NCBI GenBank assembly: GCA_963797265.1
Contig: CAWCOY010000002.1
Coordinates: forward strand, 744,001-808,000
Reading direction: 5' to 3'
Source: DASUPK01 sp963797265
Lineage (GTDB): Bacteria > Actinomycetota > Thermoleophilia > Solirubrobacterales > 70-9
Length of the DNA stretch: 64,000 bases
Shown one piece after another: positions 37,038 through 44,194 of this stretch (position 1 is the first letter of the stretch; every line of letters starts with the position of its first letter). Under the pieces are notes generated by a model. It was not told the origin of the DNA. It worked only from the letters and a program-made list of their open reading frames with translations, and searched no databases. Made by a program: the position numbers and the translations under genes.

Positions 37038-37913
37038 TCAGCCCTCCTGGTTGGATGAACGCTCGGCGGCTCGGCTCAGAGCGCGCGCGGTGAGAACGCC
37101 CGCGAGGTGGCGCTTGTAGTCGACGGGGCCGCGCCCGTCGGCGATCGGAGCGCTGTCCTCCGCCGCCAGCTTGCCAGCCTCGGCGAAGAGCTCCTCCAAG
37201 GGCTCCTTGCCGCGCAGGATCTCCTCCGAGCGGGTCGCGTGGATCGTCGTAGGTCCGGCGGCACTGAGCGCGACCCCGGCATCCGCGATCCGGCCGCCCT
37301 CCAGCCAGAGCGCGGCGGAGACCGCGACAATGGCCCAGTCGCCCGCCCTGCGCTCGACCTTCTCGTGGGCGCTGCCGCCGCCCCGCCTCAAGGGCAGGCG
37401 AATCTCGGTCAGGATCTGGCCGTCCTGGATCGCCGTCATGTAGGGGCCGACGTGGAAGTCCTCCATCGAAACGACGCGCTCCCCATCCGAGCCGGCGATC
37501 GCGATGTTCGCCTTGAGCGCCGAGCAGACCGCGGACAGATCCTCCGCGGCGTCCGCCTGCGCAAGCGAGCCTCCGATCGTGCCCCGGTTCCTCACCGGCG
37601 GATCGGCGATCACCTCCTCCGCGTCGATGAAGACCGGGAAATGGCGGGCCAGGAGCTCCGACTCGAGCAGCTCCCGGTGTCGGGTCATCGCGCCGATCCG
37701 GATCTCCCCGTTCGCCTCCCGGATGTAGGCGAGCTCGTCTAGCTCGTTGATGTCAATCAGCCGCTCGGGGTTCGCCAGCCGCAGCTTCATCATCGGCAGC
37801 AGGCTGTGACCTCCGGCCAGGAGCCGGGTGTCCGGCCCGTATTTCCTGAGCAGCTCGATCGCGTTCTGGACGCTGGTCGCCCGCTCGTACTCGATCGGTC
37901 CGGGTGTTTGCAC
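37038..37913 (-). CDS. coxM: CO dehydrogenase medium (FAD) subunit
   Basis: 291 residues. FAD-binding motifs are AGGHS (33-37) and TIGGSLAQADAAED (112-125), both of the form seen in CO dehydrogenase M subunits. The C-terminal CO_deh_flav_C domain is present ('RAGDWAIVAVSAAL', 'GAVALSAAGPT'-like region). First catalytic-subunit gene of the operon, 22 bp after the last of five small membrane-protein genes. Confidence 0.93.
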   Translation of the reverse strand: MQTPGPIEYERATSVQNAIELLRKYGPDTRLLAGGHSLLPMMKLRLANPERLIDINELDELAYIREANGEIRIGAMTRHRELLESELLARHFPVFIDAEEVIADPPVRNRGTIGGSLAQADAAEDLSAVCSALKANIAIAGSDGERVVSMEDFHVGPYMTAIQDGQILTEIRLPLRRGGGSAHEKVERRAGDWAIVAVSAALWLEGGRIADAGVALSAAGPTTIHATRSEEILRGKEPLEELFAEAGKLAAEDSAPIADGRGPVDYKRHLAGVLTARALSRAAERSSNQEG

Positions 37914-37935
37914 TAGAGAATCCCCCGCCCTCTAC

Positions 37936-38532
37936 TCACCCGTCCGACGCCTTCGGGTCATCGGAGGGGGAGTCGCCATCGCCGCCGGTGCCGATCACCG
38001 GAGACCTCGGCCGGTGCCTCGGTCCTCCCGGCTCATCTGTGACCGGGCCGCTCGGATTCGTGTAGATCGAGCGCGCCGCCGCGCTCGAGTAGGCCGCGTC
38101 CCTGAGAGCCGCCCCTGACATCGCGCCCGCCCCCAAGGGGCTCTCCCGACCCAGGCGCGCCAGCTGCACCGCGCCCCGGGTGTAGACCTCATCGATGTTC
38201 TTCACTTCGCCGCTCCGGCCCTGGCGCGCCAGCACAGCGGCGCCGGCTCCGGGGAAAACGGACTCGATGAGCCCCGCGGCGTCGTCCTGGCCGGCCTTCT
38301 TGTCGAGCAGCCCCTCGAGCAGGTCCGTTCCCGCGGAGAGATCCTGGTTGATCGCCTCGACCACGCCGTTCACCGGCTCGCTCTTCTGGAGGATGCCACC
38401 GACGGAATCGATCACACCGTCCAGCCCCGCGGTGATCCTCCGCAGCTCGAGGATCACGGAGACCAGGTAGAAGACCAGCGCCAGGATCACCAGCACCACC
38501 GCGATCAGGGTGACTGCGGCGGCGGGCTCCAT
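37936..38532 (-). CDS. Membrane protein 5 of the cox operon
   Basis: 198 residues. One N-terminal span (about 5-28, AVTLIAVVLVILALVFYLVS) and a helix 'ILELRRITAGLDGVIDSVGGILQKSEPVNGVVEAINQDL' with heptad spacing. Then comes a longer, Gly/Ala-rich tail ending in a disordered Pro/Asp stretch. It shares the span-plus-helix plan of the four genes before it but has an extra domain of about 110 residues. Starts 1 bp after the previous stop. Function unknown; the context suggests membrane placement of CO dehydrogenase. Confidence 0.65.
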   Translation of the reverse strand: MEPAAAVTLIAVVLVILALVFYLVSVILELRRITAGLDGVIDSVGGILQKSEPVNGVVEAINQDLSAGTDLLEGLLDKKAGQDDAAGLIESVFPGAGAAVLARQGRSGEVKNIDEVYTRGAVQLARLGRESPLGAGAMSGAALRDAAYSSAAARSIYTNPSGPVTDEPGGPRHRPRSPVIGTGGDGDSPSDDPKASDG

Positions 38533-38533
38533 C

Positions 38534-38791
38534 TCAGGCGTCCTCCAGGATGGTGTCGAGAGAGCCGCCGTAGTTCGCTACCACCGTGACCGTCTGGCTC
38601 ACCTGCTCCTGGGTCGTATTCAGCAGCTCGACGGCGTCGAGGTCCCTCGAGGCGGCCTCGGCCACCGGCTGCAGTCCGTCGACCGCGCGGCTGGTGTCCT
38701 TGGCCGCGCTGAGCACGCCCCTCAGCAGGATCACCACGACCGGCACGATCACGAGCAGTAGCACGGCGTTTCCGATCCACCAGAGCGTCAT
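38534..38791 (-). CDS. Membrane protein 4 of the cox operon
   Basis: 85 residues: span at about 3-24 (LWWIGNAVLLLVIVPVVVIL) and tail 'AAKDTSRAVDGLQPVAEAASRDLDAVELLNTTQEQVSQTVTVVANYGGSLDTILEDA', predicted as an amphipathic helix. Overlaps the previous gene by 4 bp. No signal-peptidase site is evident, so the protein should stay anchored with its tail on one side. Confidence 0.65.
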   Translation of the reverse strand: MTLWWIGNAVLLLVIVPVVVILLRGVLSAAKDTSRAVDGLQPVAEAASRDLDAVELLNTTQEQVSQTVTVVANYGGSLDTILEDA

Positions 38792-39066
38792 CGCTTCTCC
38801 GCTTGCTCGGCGATGATCGCGGCCTTCGCGGCCACCGACGGCATCAGGGCGATGATCCCGTCGAACTGGGTATTGATCGCCTCCACCGCGGGGCGGAGCG
38901 GCCGCAGGTGCTGCTCCTCGACCGTGCTCAGGGCCACCCCCAGATCGTTCAGGTCGCTCGCGATCGAAGAGAGCCGGCGGCGGATCTCGATCAGCGCCAG
39001 CGCGAGGACGACCACGAGCACGACCGCCTCCGCCACACTCAGCACGATCAGCAGGCTGGTGCTCAT
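38788..39066 (-). CDS. Membrane protein 3 of the cox operon
   Basis: 92 residues from ATG 39066. Span about 4-26 (SLLIVLSVAEAVVLVVVLAL), then 'EIRRRLSSIASDLNDLGVALSTVEEQHLRPLRPAVEAINTQFDGIIALMPSVAAKAAIIAEQAEKR', a long helix with possible coiled-coil register. The text RRRLSSIASDLNDL resembles LRRITAGLDGVIDS of protein 5, hinting at common descent. 4-bp overlaps on both sides. Confidence 0.65.
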   Translation of the reverse strand: MSTSLLIVLSVAEAVVLVVVLALALIEIRRRLSSIASDLNDLGVALSTVEEQHLRPLRPAVEAINTQFDGIIALMPSVAAKAAIIAEQAEKR

Positions 39067-39362
39067 TCGGGCTCCCCGTAGCCCTGTGAGAGCGCGTTCA
39101 TGTAGCCGTCCTGCACGACGCCCTCGGCGGCGATCTGTTCGAGCACCGGCGCGGTCGCCTCGAGTTGCGGGATGTTCGAAGTGTTCTCCGCGACCTTCCC
39201 CGCCGAGCCGAGCAGGGCCGTGACCGCGGCCTGAATCCTGCCGAGCAGGTTGAGCAGCATGAGCAGCATCCACGCCACGACCAGGGCCACCACCAGGCCC
39301 AGCGCGAGCGTCACGTACCAGAGGGTGCGCTCGGAGCTGGCCAGGGCGACCACGACGTCCAT
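39063..39362 (-). CDS. Membrane protein 2 of the cox operon
   Basis: 99 residues: a span at about 13-38 (LWYVTLALGLVVALVVAWML) and a tail with 'NLLGRIQAAVTALLGSAGKVAENTSNIPQLEATAPVLEQIAAEGVVQDGYMNALSQG'. The motif T-WY-(T/S)LGLG before the span is shared with protein 1. It overlaps the next gene by 4 bp and the previous stop by 1 bp. Confidence 0.65.
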   Translation of the reverse strand: MDVVVALASSERTLWYVTLALGLVVALVVAWMLLMLLNLLGRIQAAVTALLGSAGKVAENTSNIPQLEATAPVLEQIAAEGVVQDGYMNALSQGYGEPE

Positions 39363-39622
39363 CAGTGTCCGACGGCCGCCTTTCTGAGCGCCCGGGCCGC
39401 GTGCAGGATCCGGACGCCTGAATCGTTGATCTTGGCGATCCCGCTGAGCCCGTCGGTCTGCGACTGGACGGTCTCGACCGCCTCGTTCGCAGTCTCCGCC
39501 TGTCCCGCGATCCGGTTGGCGAGCATCAGGATCGTGCCGACGATGATCACCGCCACTACCACGACGATCGCGCCCAGTCCCAGGCTTATGTACCAGGAGG
39601 TGGTGTCAGCGCCAAACAGCAT
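39362..39622 (-). CDS. Membrane protein 1 of the cox operon
   Basis: 86 residues: a short extracytoplasmic-type N-terminus (MLFGADTTSWYIS), a span at about 14-35 (LGLGAIVVVVAVIIVGTIL), then 'ANRIAGQAETANEAVETVQSQTDGLSGIAKINDSGVRILHAARALRKAAVGH'. First of five, 80 bp downstream of coxG. No Cys, so no metal or disulfide role is suggested. Confidence 0.65.
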   Translation of the reverse strand: MLFGADTTSWYISLGLGAIVVVVAVIIVGTILMLANRIAGQAETANEAVETVQSQTDGLSGIAKINDSGVRILHAARALRKAAVGH

Positions 39623-39702
39623 TCCGTTGCCTCAACACCAGCGGTACACCCATGTCGCGACAGTATCTAACCGCCCTTGAGCGTTCAAGGATTTCGGAGG
39701 AG

Positions 39703-40140
39703 TCAGAGCTTCGCCAGGTTCTCCGCGAACTCCTTGATCATCCCCTCGGTCACCGCGACGATCACCCCTTCCCCCATCTGGGCCGCCTTGCCGGTGACAT
39801 CGATCTGTGAGTGGAGTGCGACCTCCGTAGCGTCACCGGTCCCTGTCAGTTGCATCGAGACCTTGGCCGCGGCGTTGCCCTGGCCCCCGGCCTCCTTCGC
39901 CCGCGCGTCCATGACCGCTCGATGCTCCGAGTCGTCCTGCTCGACGATCTCGGCGGGCCCGGAGTAGTTCATCGACATCGCGCCGAGCTTGATGTTGACC
40001 TCGGCGTCGACGGCGCGATCGCCCGTCTTCTCGATCACCCTTGCGCCCGGAACAGCAGGCACGACCCGCTCGAGGTCGATCATCGTGTTCCAGACCTCGT
40101 CGATGGGCTTCTGGACCGTGAACGAATTGTCAAACTCCAT
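39703..40140 (-). CDS. coxG: CoxG-family SRPBCC protein
   Basis: 145 residues from ATG 40140, behind GAGGAG. 'MEFDNSFTVQKPIDEVWNTMIDLERVVPAVPGARVIE' and 'VNIKLGAMSMNYSGPAEIVEQDD' are hallmarks of the CoxG/DUF2 carbon-monoxide-dehydrogenase-G family. Members bind hydrophobic molecules; published work on mycobacterial CoxG links it to quinone handling for CO dehydrogenase. The usual C-terminal membrane tail of some CoxG is missing, so the five small membrane proteins encoded next may supply the anchor. First gene of the operon. Confidence 0.85.
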   Translation of the reverse strand: MEFDNSFTVQKPIDEVWNTMIDLERVVPAVPGARVIEKTGDRAVDAEVNIKLGAMSMNYSGPAEIVEQDDSEHRAVMDARAKEAGGQGNAAAKVSMQLTGTGDATEVALHSQIDVTGKAAQMGEGVIVAVTEGMIKEFAENLAKL

Positions 40141-40174
40141 CGGGTCTCCTCTCACTGCGGGCTAGCGTGTGGGC

Positions 40175-40717
40175 ATGCCGATCTTGTCAGGCACGCACCA
40201 GCTGGGACCGCAGAATGCCAGCCTGCGCATCGAGACCCGGCGACGGGGCGCCGCGGCCAAGGCCGGGCACGACCTGGTGATCGAGGTCGGCGCCTGGCAC
40301 GGGACGCTGGCAGTCGGCGAGGACGCTGCGCAGAGCAGTCTGGTGCTGAGCGCGGACACCGGCTCCCTGGAGGTGGTCCAGGGAACCGGCGGGGTCATGC
40401 CCCTTACCGACGAGGACAAGGTCGAGATCAAGAAAACCCTCGAGGCGGAGGTACTCCAGCCCGGGCAGGTTGAGTTCAGGTCGACCCAGTTCGCCCCGAC
40501 AAATGACGGACAGCGCCTCGGCGTGACGGGCGAGCTCAGCATGAACGGCAATGTCCACCCGCTCCACTTCGAGCTTGAGCTCGGACCCGACGGAGGGGTA
40601 TCCGCTCGGGCCCTGTTGAAGCAGTCGGACTGGAGCATCGAGCCCTACTCCGGCCTGTTCGGCACCCTGAAGGTCAGGAATGAGATCGAGGTGGTGGGTG
40701 AGGCCGGCCTTTCCTAG
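40175..40717 (+). CDS. YceI-family lipid-binding-like protein
   Basis: Start at ATG 40175 (an in-frame GTG six bases earlier is possible). 'TRRRGAAAKAGHDLVIEVGAWHGTL', 'LSADTGSLEV', 'VEFRSTQF', 'GELSMNGNVHPLHFELEL' is the YceI beta-barrel pattern. The fold binds isoprenoid chains such as quinones. 180 residues without a signal peptide, so cytoplasmic. Only 34 bp separate its start from the divergent coxG start, so the two promoters overlap. A role with quinones near CO dehydrogenase is plausible but unproven. Confidence 0.8.
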   Translation: MPILSGTHQLGPQNASLRIETRRRGAAAKAGHDLVIEVGAWHGTLAVGEDAAQSSLVLSADTGSLEVVQGTGGVMPLTDEDKVEIKKTLEAEVLQPGQVEFRSTQFAPTNDGQRLGVTGELSMNGNVHPLHFELELGPDGGVSARALLKQSDWSIEPYSGLFGTLKVRNEIEVVGEAGLS

Positions 40718-40772
40718 CCCAGGAGGGCTCGTCCTAGGACCGAAGCTCGGCGTTTGCCTGCCTTAACACACA

Positions 40773-40800
40773 CCAAGGGCCCTCTTTCGAGGGCCCTTGG
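40773..40800. terminator. Terminator-like hairpin, repeat copy B
   Basis: Identical to copy A: a 12-bp stem CCAAGGGCCCTC with a TTTC loop. It ends YceI transcription on the plus strand and is followed by TAGTAGCGGGGGCC. Confidence 0.75.
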
Positions 40801-40831
40801 TTAGTAGCGGGGGCCCGATTCGTCTCTCGCT

Positions 40832-40980
40832 ACCACCGCACGCGTATCCGCGAGACCAGTCGGCACCCCAACTAGGAAAGCCGACGCTCCTGCACACAAA
40901 CGCGACCACGCGGTCGGCTGCCGCGGACAGTGCTGCTTTGCATGGAAAGCAGCACTCCGTCGAGAGATACTCCGTGGGCG
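40832..40980 (+). repeat. 149-bp composite SnoaL leader, copy 2
   Basis: Colinear with 7970-8118. Contains the perfect hairpin GCTGCTTT-GCATGG-AAAGCAGC at 40932-40953 and the start module CGAGAGATACTCCGTGGGCG at 40961-40980, abutting the ATG. Confidence 0.7.
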
Positions 40981-41382
40981 ATGTCGGAGGAGAACGTGGA
41001 GACCGCGCGTCGCTGGCTCGAATCCATTAGTGGTGGTACGGAGGACTTCGACCGTGCCCTCGCGTTGGTGCATCGCGACATCGTGTTCGTCCCGCCGGGG
41101 GATCAACCGCCGTACAGGGGTGCCGAGCGCTTGCGACGCTGGATGGAGCCAGACGCGTTTGACGAGCAGGTGGTCAAAACATTTGAAGCCGTTGTCGTCA
41201 CAGACAGGACGATCCTGGGGAGACAGCTCGTCAGGGCCCGAGGGACGGCCAGCGGGATCGAGTTGGATGTCATCACCTGGTCCGTTTGGAGCTTTGACGA
41301 GGACGGTCTGATAACGCGGATCGAGCTCTATCTCGACCACGAGGAGGGCAAAGCCCGCGAAGCCGCCGGGCTTTCGGAGTAG
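40981..41382 (+). CDS. SnoaL-like (NTF2-fold) protein, array 4 gene 1
   Basis: 133 residues: 'MSEENVETARRWLESISGGTED', 'LVHRDIVFVPPGDQPPYRGAERLRRW', 'ITWSVWSFDEDGLITRIELYLDHEEGKAREAAGLSE'. It has an unusual N-terminal insertion (SISGGTEDFDRALALV) in place of EAWNRGDLD. First gene of array 4 behind the composite leader. Confidence 0.85.
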   Translation: MSEENVETARRWLESISGGTEDFDRALALVHRDIVFVPPGDQPPYRGAERLRRWMEPDAFDEQVVKTFEAVVVTDRTILGRQLVRARGTASGIELDVITWSVWSFDEDGLITRIELYLDHEEGKAREAAGLSE

Positions 41383-41385
41383 GCG

Positions 41386-41465
41386 ACGTCGGAGGAGAAC
41401 CTCGAGGTCGTGCGCGAGCACATCGAGGCGTATCGTCGAGATGACGTGTCGTTCGAAGCAGAAGG
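41386..41465 (+). pseudogene. SnoaL-like N-terminal fragment with lost start
   Basis: After the normal GCG spacer the start codon is ACG instead of ATG. The text continues as SEENLEVVREHIEAYRRDDVS and then breaks off into the upstream region of the DUF3303 gene. A cassette that lost its start and body. Confidence 0.7.
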
Positions 41466-41474
41466 GAAGAGAGC

Positions 41475-41762
41475 ATGCTTTGGTACTGCCGCTATGAATG
41501 GCAGCCAGGGACCAGCGTCGAGGAGGTCCGTCAGCGAATCGTGTCTTCGCACGACGCTGGCCTTAACCAGCCCGAGAAGATCCGCGGCTGGTACAACCTC
41601 GCGGGTGGTGGGGCCGGTTTCCTGCTGGTCGAAACCGAGGACCCGCGTGAGTTGACGGCTCTGCTGCAGCCGTACATGGACCTCATCAATTGGAACGTGC
41701 ACGCGGTCTACGAGCAACCGTATGACGAGGCGGTCGAGCGGTTCCGCCAGGAGACGGCCTGA
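41475..41762 (+). CDS. DUF3303-like protein inside a SnoaL array
   Basis: 95 residues: 'MLWYCRYEWQPGTSVEEVRQRIVSSHDAG', 'KIRGWYNLAGGGAGFLLVETEDPRELTALLQPYMDLINWNVHAVY'. The pattern of first strand, helix, GWY-LAGG-AGFLLVE and a closing strand matches the DUF3303 ferredoxin-like family. Its ribosome site is weak (GGGAAGAGAG). It replaced a SnoaL body between two array genes, so it is a foreign cargo gene in the array. Confidence 0.6.
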   Translation: MLWYCRYEWQPGTSVEEVRQRIVSSHDAGLNQPEKIRGWYNLAGGGAGFLLVETEDPRELTALLQPYMDLINWNVHAVYEQPYDEAVERFRQETA

Positions 41763-41823
41763 CGCCCAACGAAGGCGCGGCAGGAGAGGCCCACTAGGAC
41801 TCTCCTGCTCGTCCCCCTACCCC

Positions 41824-41842
41824 GCGAGATACTGCGTGGGCG
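41824..41842 (+). promoter_or_regulatory. SnoaL start module
   Basis: Consensus copy GCGAGATACTGCGTGGGCG directly before ATG 41843; the hairpin is missing here, so module and hairpin are separable. Confidence 0.6.
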
Positions 41843-42247
41843 ATGCCGGAGAAGAACGTAGAGGTCGCCCAACAACACATCGAGGCTTACAACCGAGGAG
41901 ACATAGACGCGTTCGTCGCCCTCGTCAGCCCGGACGTTGACTGGGAGGACTCGGTCTTTTGGTCGGAGCCTGCCCGGGTCTACCGGGGGCGAGCGGAGGT
42001 CCGAGGGTGGTTCAACAAGGTCATGGAACCCTGGGAAAGCTTCCATATCGAGGTCGAAGAGATCACCGAAGCCGTGGATGATCGGGTTTTCGTTGGGGGT
42101 CTCCTCACCACACGCGGCAAGGGCAGCGGCGTGGAGACCGGGGTCCGCGGCTGCTTTGTCCTCTGGATCGCGGACGGCAAGATCACGCGCCGACAGGCCT
42201 TTCTCGACCGCAACGAGGCACTCGAAGCCGCCGGGCTGTCGGAGTAG
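41843..42247 (+). CDS. SnoaL-like (NTF2-fold) protein, array 4 gene 3
   Basis: 134 residues: 'MPEKNVEVAQQHIEAYNRGD', 'LVSPDVDWEDSVFWSEPARVYRGRAEVRGWFNKV', 'ETGVRGCFVLWIADGKITRRQAFLDRNEALEAAGLSE'. A standard member, with an early Trp-rich strand. It heads the run 41843-42251-42655. Confidence 0.87.
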   Translation: MPEKNVEVAQQHIEAYNRGDIDAFVALVSPDVDWEDSVFWSEPARVYRGRAEVRGWFNKVMEPWESFHIEVEEITEAVDDRVFVGGLLTTRGKGSGVETGVRGCFVLWIADGKITRRQAFLDRNEALEAAGLSE

Positions 42248-42250
42248 GCG

Positions 42251-42652
42251 ATGTCGCAGGAGAACGTGGAGCTCTTTCGACGCGGGAACGACGCCCTCGA
42301 ACGCGGCGATCTCGATGACGCGCTGATCGAGGAGCTAATCGACCCGGAGGTGATTTTCGAGCCTCTGCGAGCGCCGGTATCTGGTGCCTACCGAGGACAC
42401 GATGGGATTCGTCAGTTCATCGCGGATACGGCGGAGAGCTTCGACGTCTTTCGGTTCGACCGCCCCGACATCCGCGACCTCGGAGATCGGGTGCTCGCGA
42501 TCGGCAGGCTGCACATCCGAGCAAGGCAGGGCGGCGTCGAGACGGACGTTCCGACGGCAGGGATCGCCACCTACCGCGACGGCCGCCTTGTCCACTGGAA
42601 GGATTTCGGTGACAAAGGGAAGGCCCTCGAAGCCGCCGGGCTGCAGGAGTAG
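42251..42652 (+). CDS. SnoaL-like (NTF2-fold) protein, array 4 gene 4
   Basis: 133 residues: 'MSQENVELFRRGNDALERGDLDD', 'LIDPEVIFEPLRAPVSGAYRGHDGIRQF', 'ATYRDGRLVHWKDFGDKGKALEAAGLQE'. The end HWKDFGDKGKALEAAG is shared with the frameshifted gene at 44621 (HLKDFGNRAQALEAAG), marking a subfamily with Lys-Asp-Phe-Gly in the last strand. Confidence 0.87.
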   Translation: MSQENVELFRRGNDALERGDLDDALIEELIDPEVIFEPLRAPVSGAYRGHDGIRQFIADTAESFDVFRFDRPDIRDLGDRVLAIGRLHIRARQGGVETDVPTAGIATYRDGRLVHWKDFGDKGKALEAAGLQE

Positions 42653-42654
42653 CG

Positions 42655-43062
42655 ATGTCAAAGGAAGACGTCGAGGCTTTCAAGCGCGGGCTTGACACGT
42701 TTAACCGGCGAGATGTCGAGGCGCTTCTAGAGGACCTCGACCCCGAGGTGGAGTGGCACCCGGCGCTGCCCGTGCTAGTGGGTGGGGAAGCGACGGTGTA
42801 TCGGGGACACGGGGGCGTCCGCGAGATGCTCCGAGACCTGTACGAGGCTTTCGCAGAAACTCACGTCGAGATCTGGGAAATCCGGGATCTGGGAGACCGA
42901 CTCGTCGCGATCGGCCGCACCCGTGCGCGTGGTAAGGAAAGTGGCGCCGAGACCGAGTCGCCCTGGGGCTGCGTAAGCGAATACAAGGACGGCAGGGCGA
43001 TTCGGATTCGAACTTACCTCGACCCCAAAGAAGCCCTCGAAGCCGTCGGGCTGTCGGAGTAG
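42655..43062 (+). CDS. SnoaL-like (NTF2-fold) protein, array 4 gene 5
   Basis: 135 residues: 'MSKEDVEAFKRGLDTFNRRD', 'DLDPEVEWHPALPVLVGGEATVYRGHGGVREML', 'SPWGCVSEYKDGRAIRIRTYLDPKEALEAVGLSE'. Close paralogue of the gene at 8583. The junction spacer is CG rather than GCG. Last gene of array 4, followed by a perfect hairpin repeat. Confidence 0.87.
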   Translation: MSKEDVEAFKRGLDTFNRRDVEALLEDLDPEVEWHPALPVLVGGEATVYRGHGGVREMLRDLYEAFAETHVEIWEIRDLGDRLVAIGRTRARGKESGAETESPWGCVSEYKDGRAIRIRTYLDPKEALEAVGLSE

Positions 43063-43073
43063 CCGCCCCGGTA

Positions 43074-43093
43074 CTGCTTTGGACGAAAAGCAG
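43074..43093. repeat. CTGCTTT-type hairpin repeat, perfect copy
   Basis: CTGCTTTGGACGAAAAGCAG, 12 bp after the last array 4 gene. It is followed by GCACTCCGTCGAG, the same text that follows the hairpin in composite leader copy 2. Confidence 0.65.
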
Positions 43094-43638
43094 CACTCCG
43101 TCGAGGCTCGCAAGGGACGCCCTCCGGCCCTTTCGTCGCCCTGGTGACGGCCTCGTAGACAAGTCCTCGGCCATGCCGGCATAGCGACCCGATGGCGGGA
43201 AGTTGTCCTTAAGCGCCATCGCCAGAACTCAGACAGCGGCCGCCAGCGGCGGGCCTTCGAGTAGTCGACCTGAGCGCGTCCGGTCGTCGGGGACGGCGCG
43301 GAGCAGGGGCCTCGATCGAGCGCCTCGACGGCCTCGGCGGGCCGGTGTCCTTCGCTGGGGTCCAGGGGCGGCAGTGGAACTAGCGTCGCGTTTGTTGAGA
43401 CCGCTTTGTGCGATAGGAGCCGGTACGAGGGGGTAGACCGGTATCCAGAGGGGCGATGATCGACCCCGCCCCTCCCGGATACACCGGGAGCGGCGCTGTG
43501 TCTCCCCGGCCGCGCCGCTCCCACCTTTGTCCCGCCTAACTGGGTTAGCGCACCCCCAGTGCGCAGGGTTACGGGGGACCAAGCCCCTTCAGCTGCTGCC
43601 TATCGAGCTAGTTGTTCCTCGCTTGCTCGGCAGCCTGA

Positions 43639-43857
43639 TCACCACAGCCAGCGCTCCGCCAGCGGCCTCCAGGGGCTCGCCAGCGTCCAATCGACCTGCG
43701 GGCGCCCGGTGGCGGGGTCAATCGAGCCGATCTCGCCACTCCTCGTCCGGGATCTCCTCGACCGTATTGGGGAGTTCCGGGGGGTCGCCGTCAACGTCGA
43801 GATGACGCCGCTCGGCAGGTGAAGCGTGAAGTGGTGCTCCCCGCGCTCGTCGCTCAT
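43639..43857 (-). CDS. Small hypothetical protein with a recurring C-terminal motif
   Basis: 72 residues: 'MSDERGEHHFTLHLPSGVI' and a C-terminus TGRPQVDWTLASPWRPLAERWLW. The last 25 residues resemble the remnant at 43209-43290 (TGRAQVDY...RRWRPLSEFWRW), so two diverged copies lie within 0.6 kb. No family recognised and no clear ribosome site. Confidence 0.35.
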   Translation of the reverse strand: MSDERGEHHFTLHLPSGVISTLTATPRNSPIRSRRSRTRSGEIGSIDPATGRPQVDWTLASPWRPLAERWLW

Positions 43858-43914
43858 TGCTCAGCTGTCTGCCGTTTGTTGGCGCGGCGATCTCGTCCCG
43901 TCATCGGCAGCACG

Positions 43915-43964
43915 TTGTCCCCGCCGTACAGGGACTCATTTGTCCCCGCCGTACAGGGACTCAT
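43915..43964. repeat. 25-bp tandem duplication
   Basis: Two exact adjacent copies of a 25-bp unit starting TTGTCCCCGCCGTACAGGGA. The first copy contains the stop of the small minus-strand frame, so the duplication may have truncated that frame. Confidence 0.7.
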
Positions 43965-44079
43965 CGACCGCCGGCCGCTCCGGGATCTCCCGCAGGGTCC
44001 TGATCGCCGTACAGCGGGCGGTCGCGTTCGTGTCCGGGCCGCGGATGATCTCCTCGAGGATCATCTCCTCACGTTCCAA
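43936..44079 (-). CDS. Small phage-like hypothetical protein
   Basis: 47 residues from a TTG behind GGAGG: 'MEREEMILEEIIRGPDTNATARCTAIRTLREIPERPAVDE' and a short tail. The helical, charged start is like that of small phage terminase-associated proteins, but it is too short for assignment. Its end lies in the 25-bp tandem duplication. Confidence 0.35.
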   Translation of the reverse strand: MEREEMILEEIIRGPDTNATARCTAIRTLREIPERPAVDESLYGGDK

Positions 44080-44087
44080 TTTCAGGC

Positions 44088-44114
44088 CTCCATCCCCGTC
44101 GGGGGAGTTTTTTT
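44088..44114 (+). terminator. Intrinsic terminator before array 5
   Basis: Hairpin with CTC/GAG and CCCC/GGGG arms around GTC, followed by seven T on the plus strand. It insulates array 5 from upstream transcription. Confidence 0.6.
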
Positions 44115-44177
44115 ACATGAAGGCAATCGGCGGTTGTTTGAGCGGGCAGTTCTGCGCTGGCACCCTCCCCTTGGCGG

Positions 44178-44194
44178 GGGATACTCGGTGGGCG
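44178..44194 (+). promoter_or_regulatory. SnoaL start module, variant
   Basis: GGGGGATACTCGGTGGGCG-like text ends directly at the ATG; GATACT is kept while the flanks have drifted. Confidence 0.5.

Larger units (their letters stand above)
43063..44194. other. Accessory DNA between SnoaL arrays 4 and 5
   Basis: Only small, weakly supported frames occur here (listed separately). On the minus strand at 43209-43290 a remnant reads RAQVDYSKARRWRPLSEFWRW, resembling the end of the 43639 frame. A hairpin repeat, a 25-bp tandem duplication and an intrinsic terminator are also present. Confidence 0.5.
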
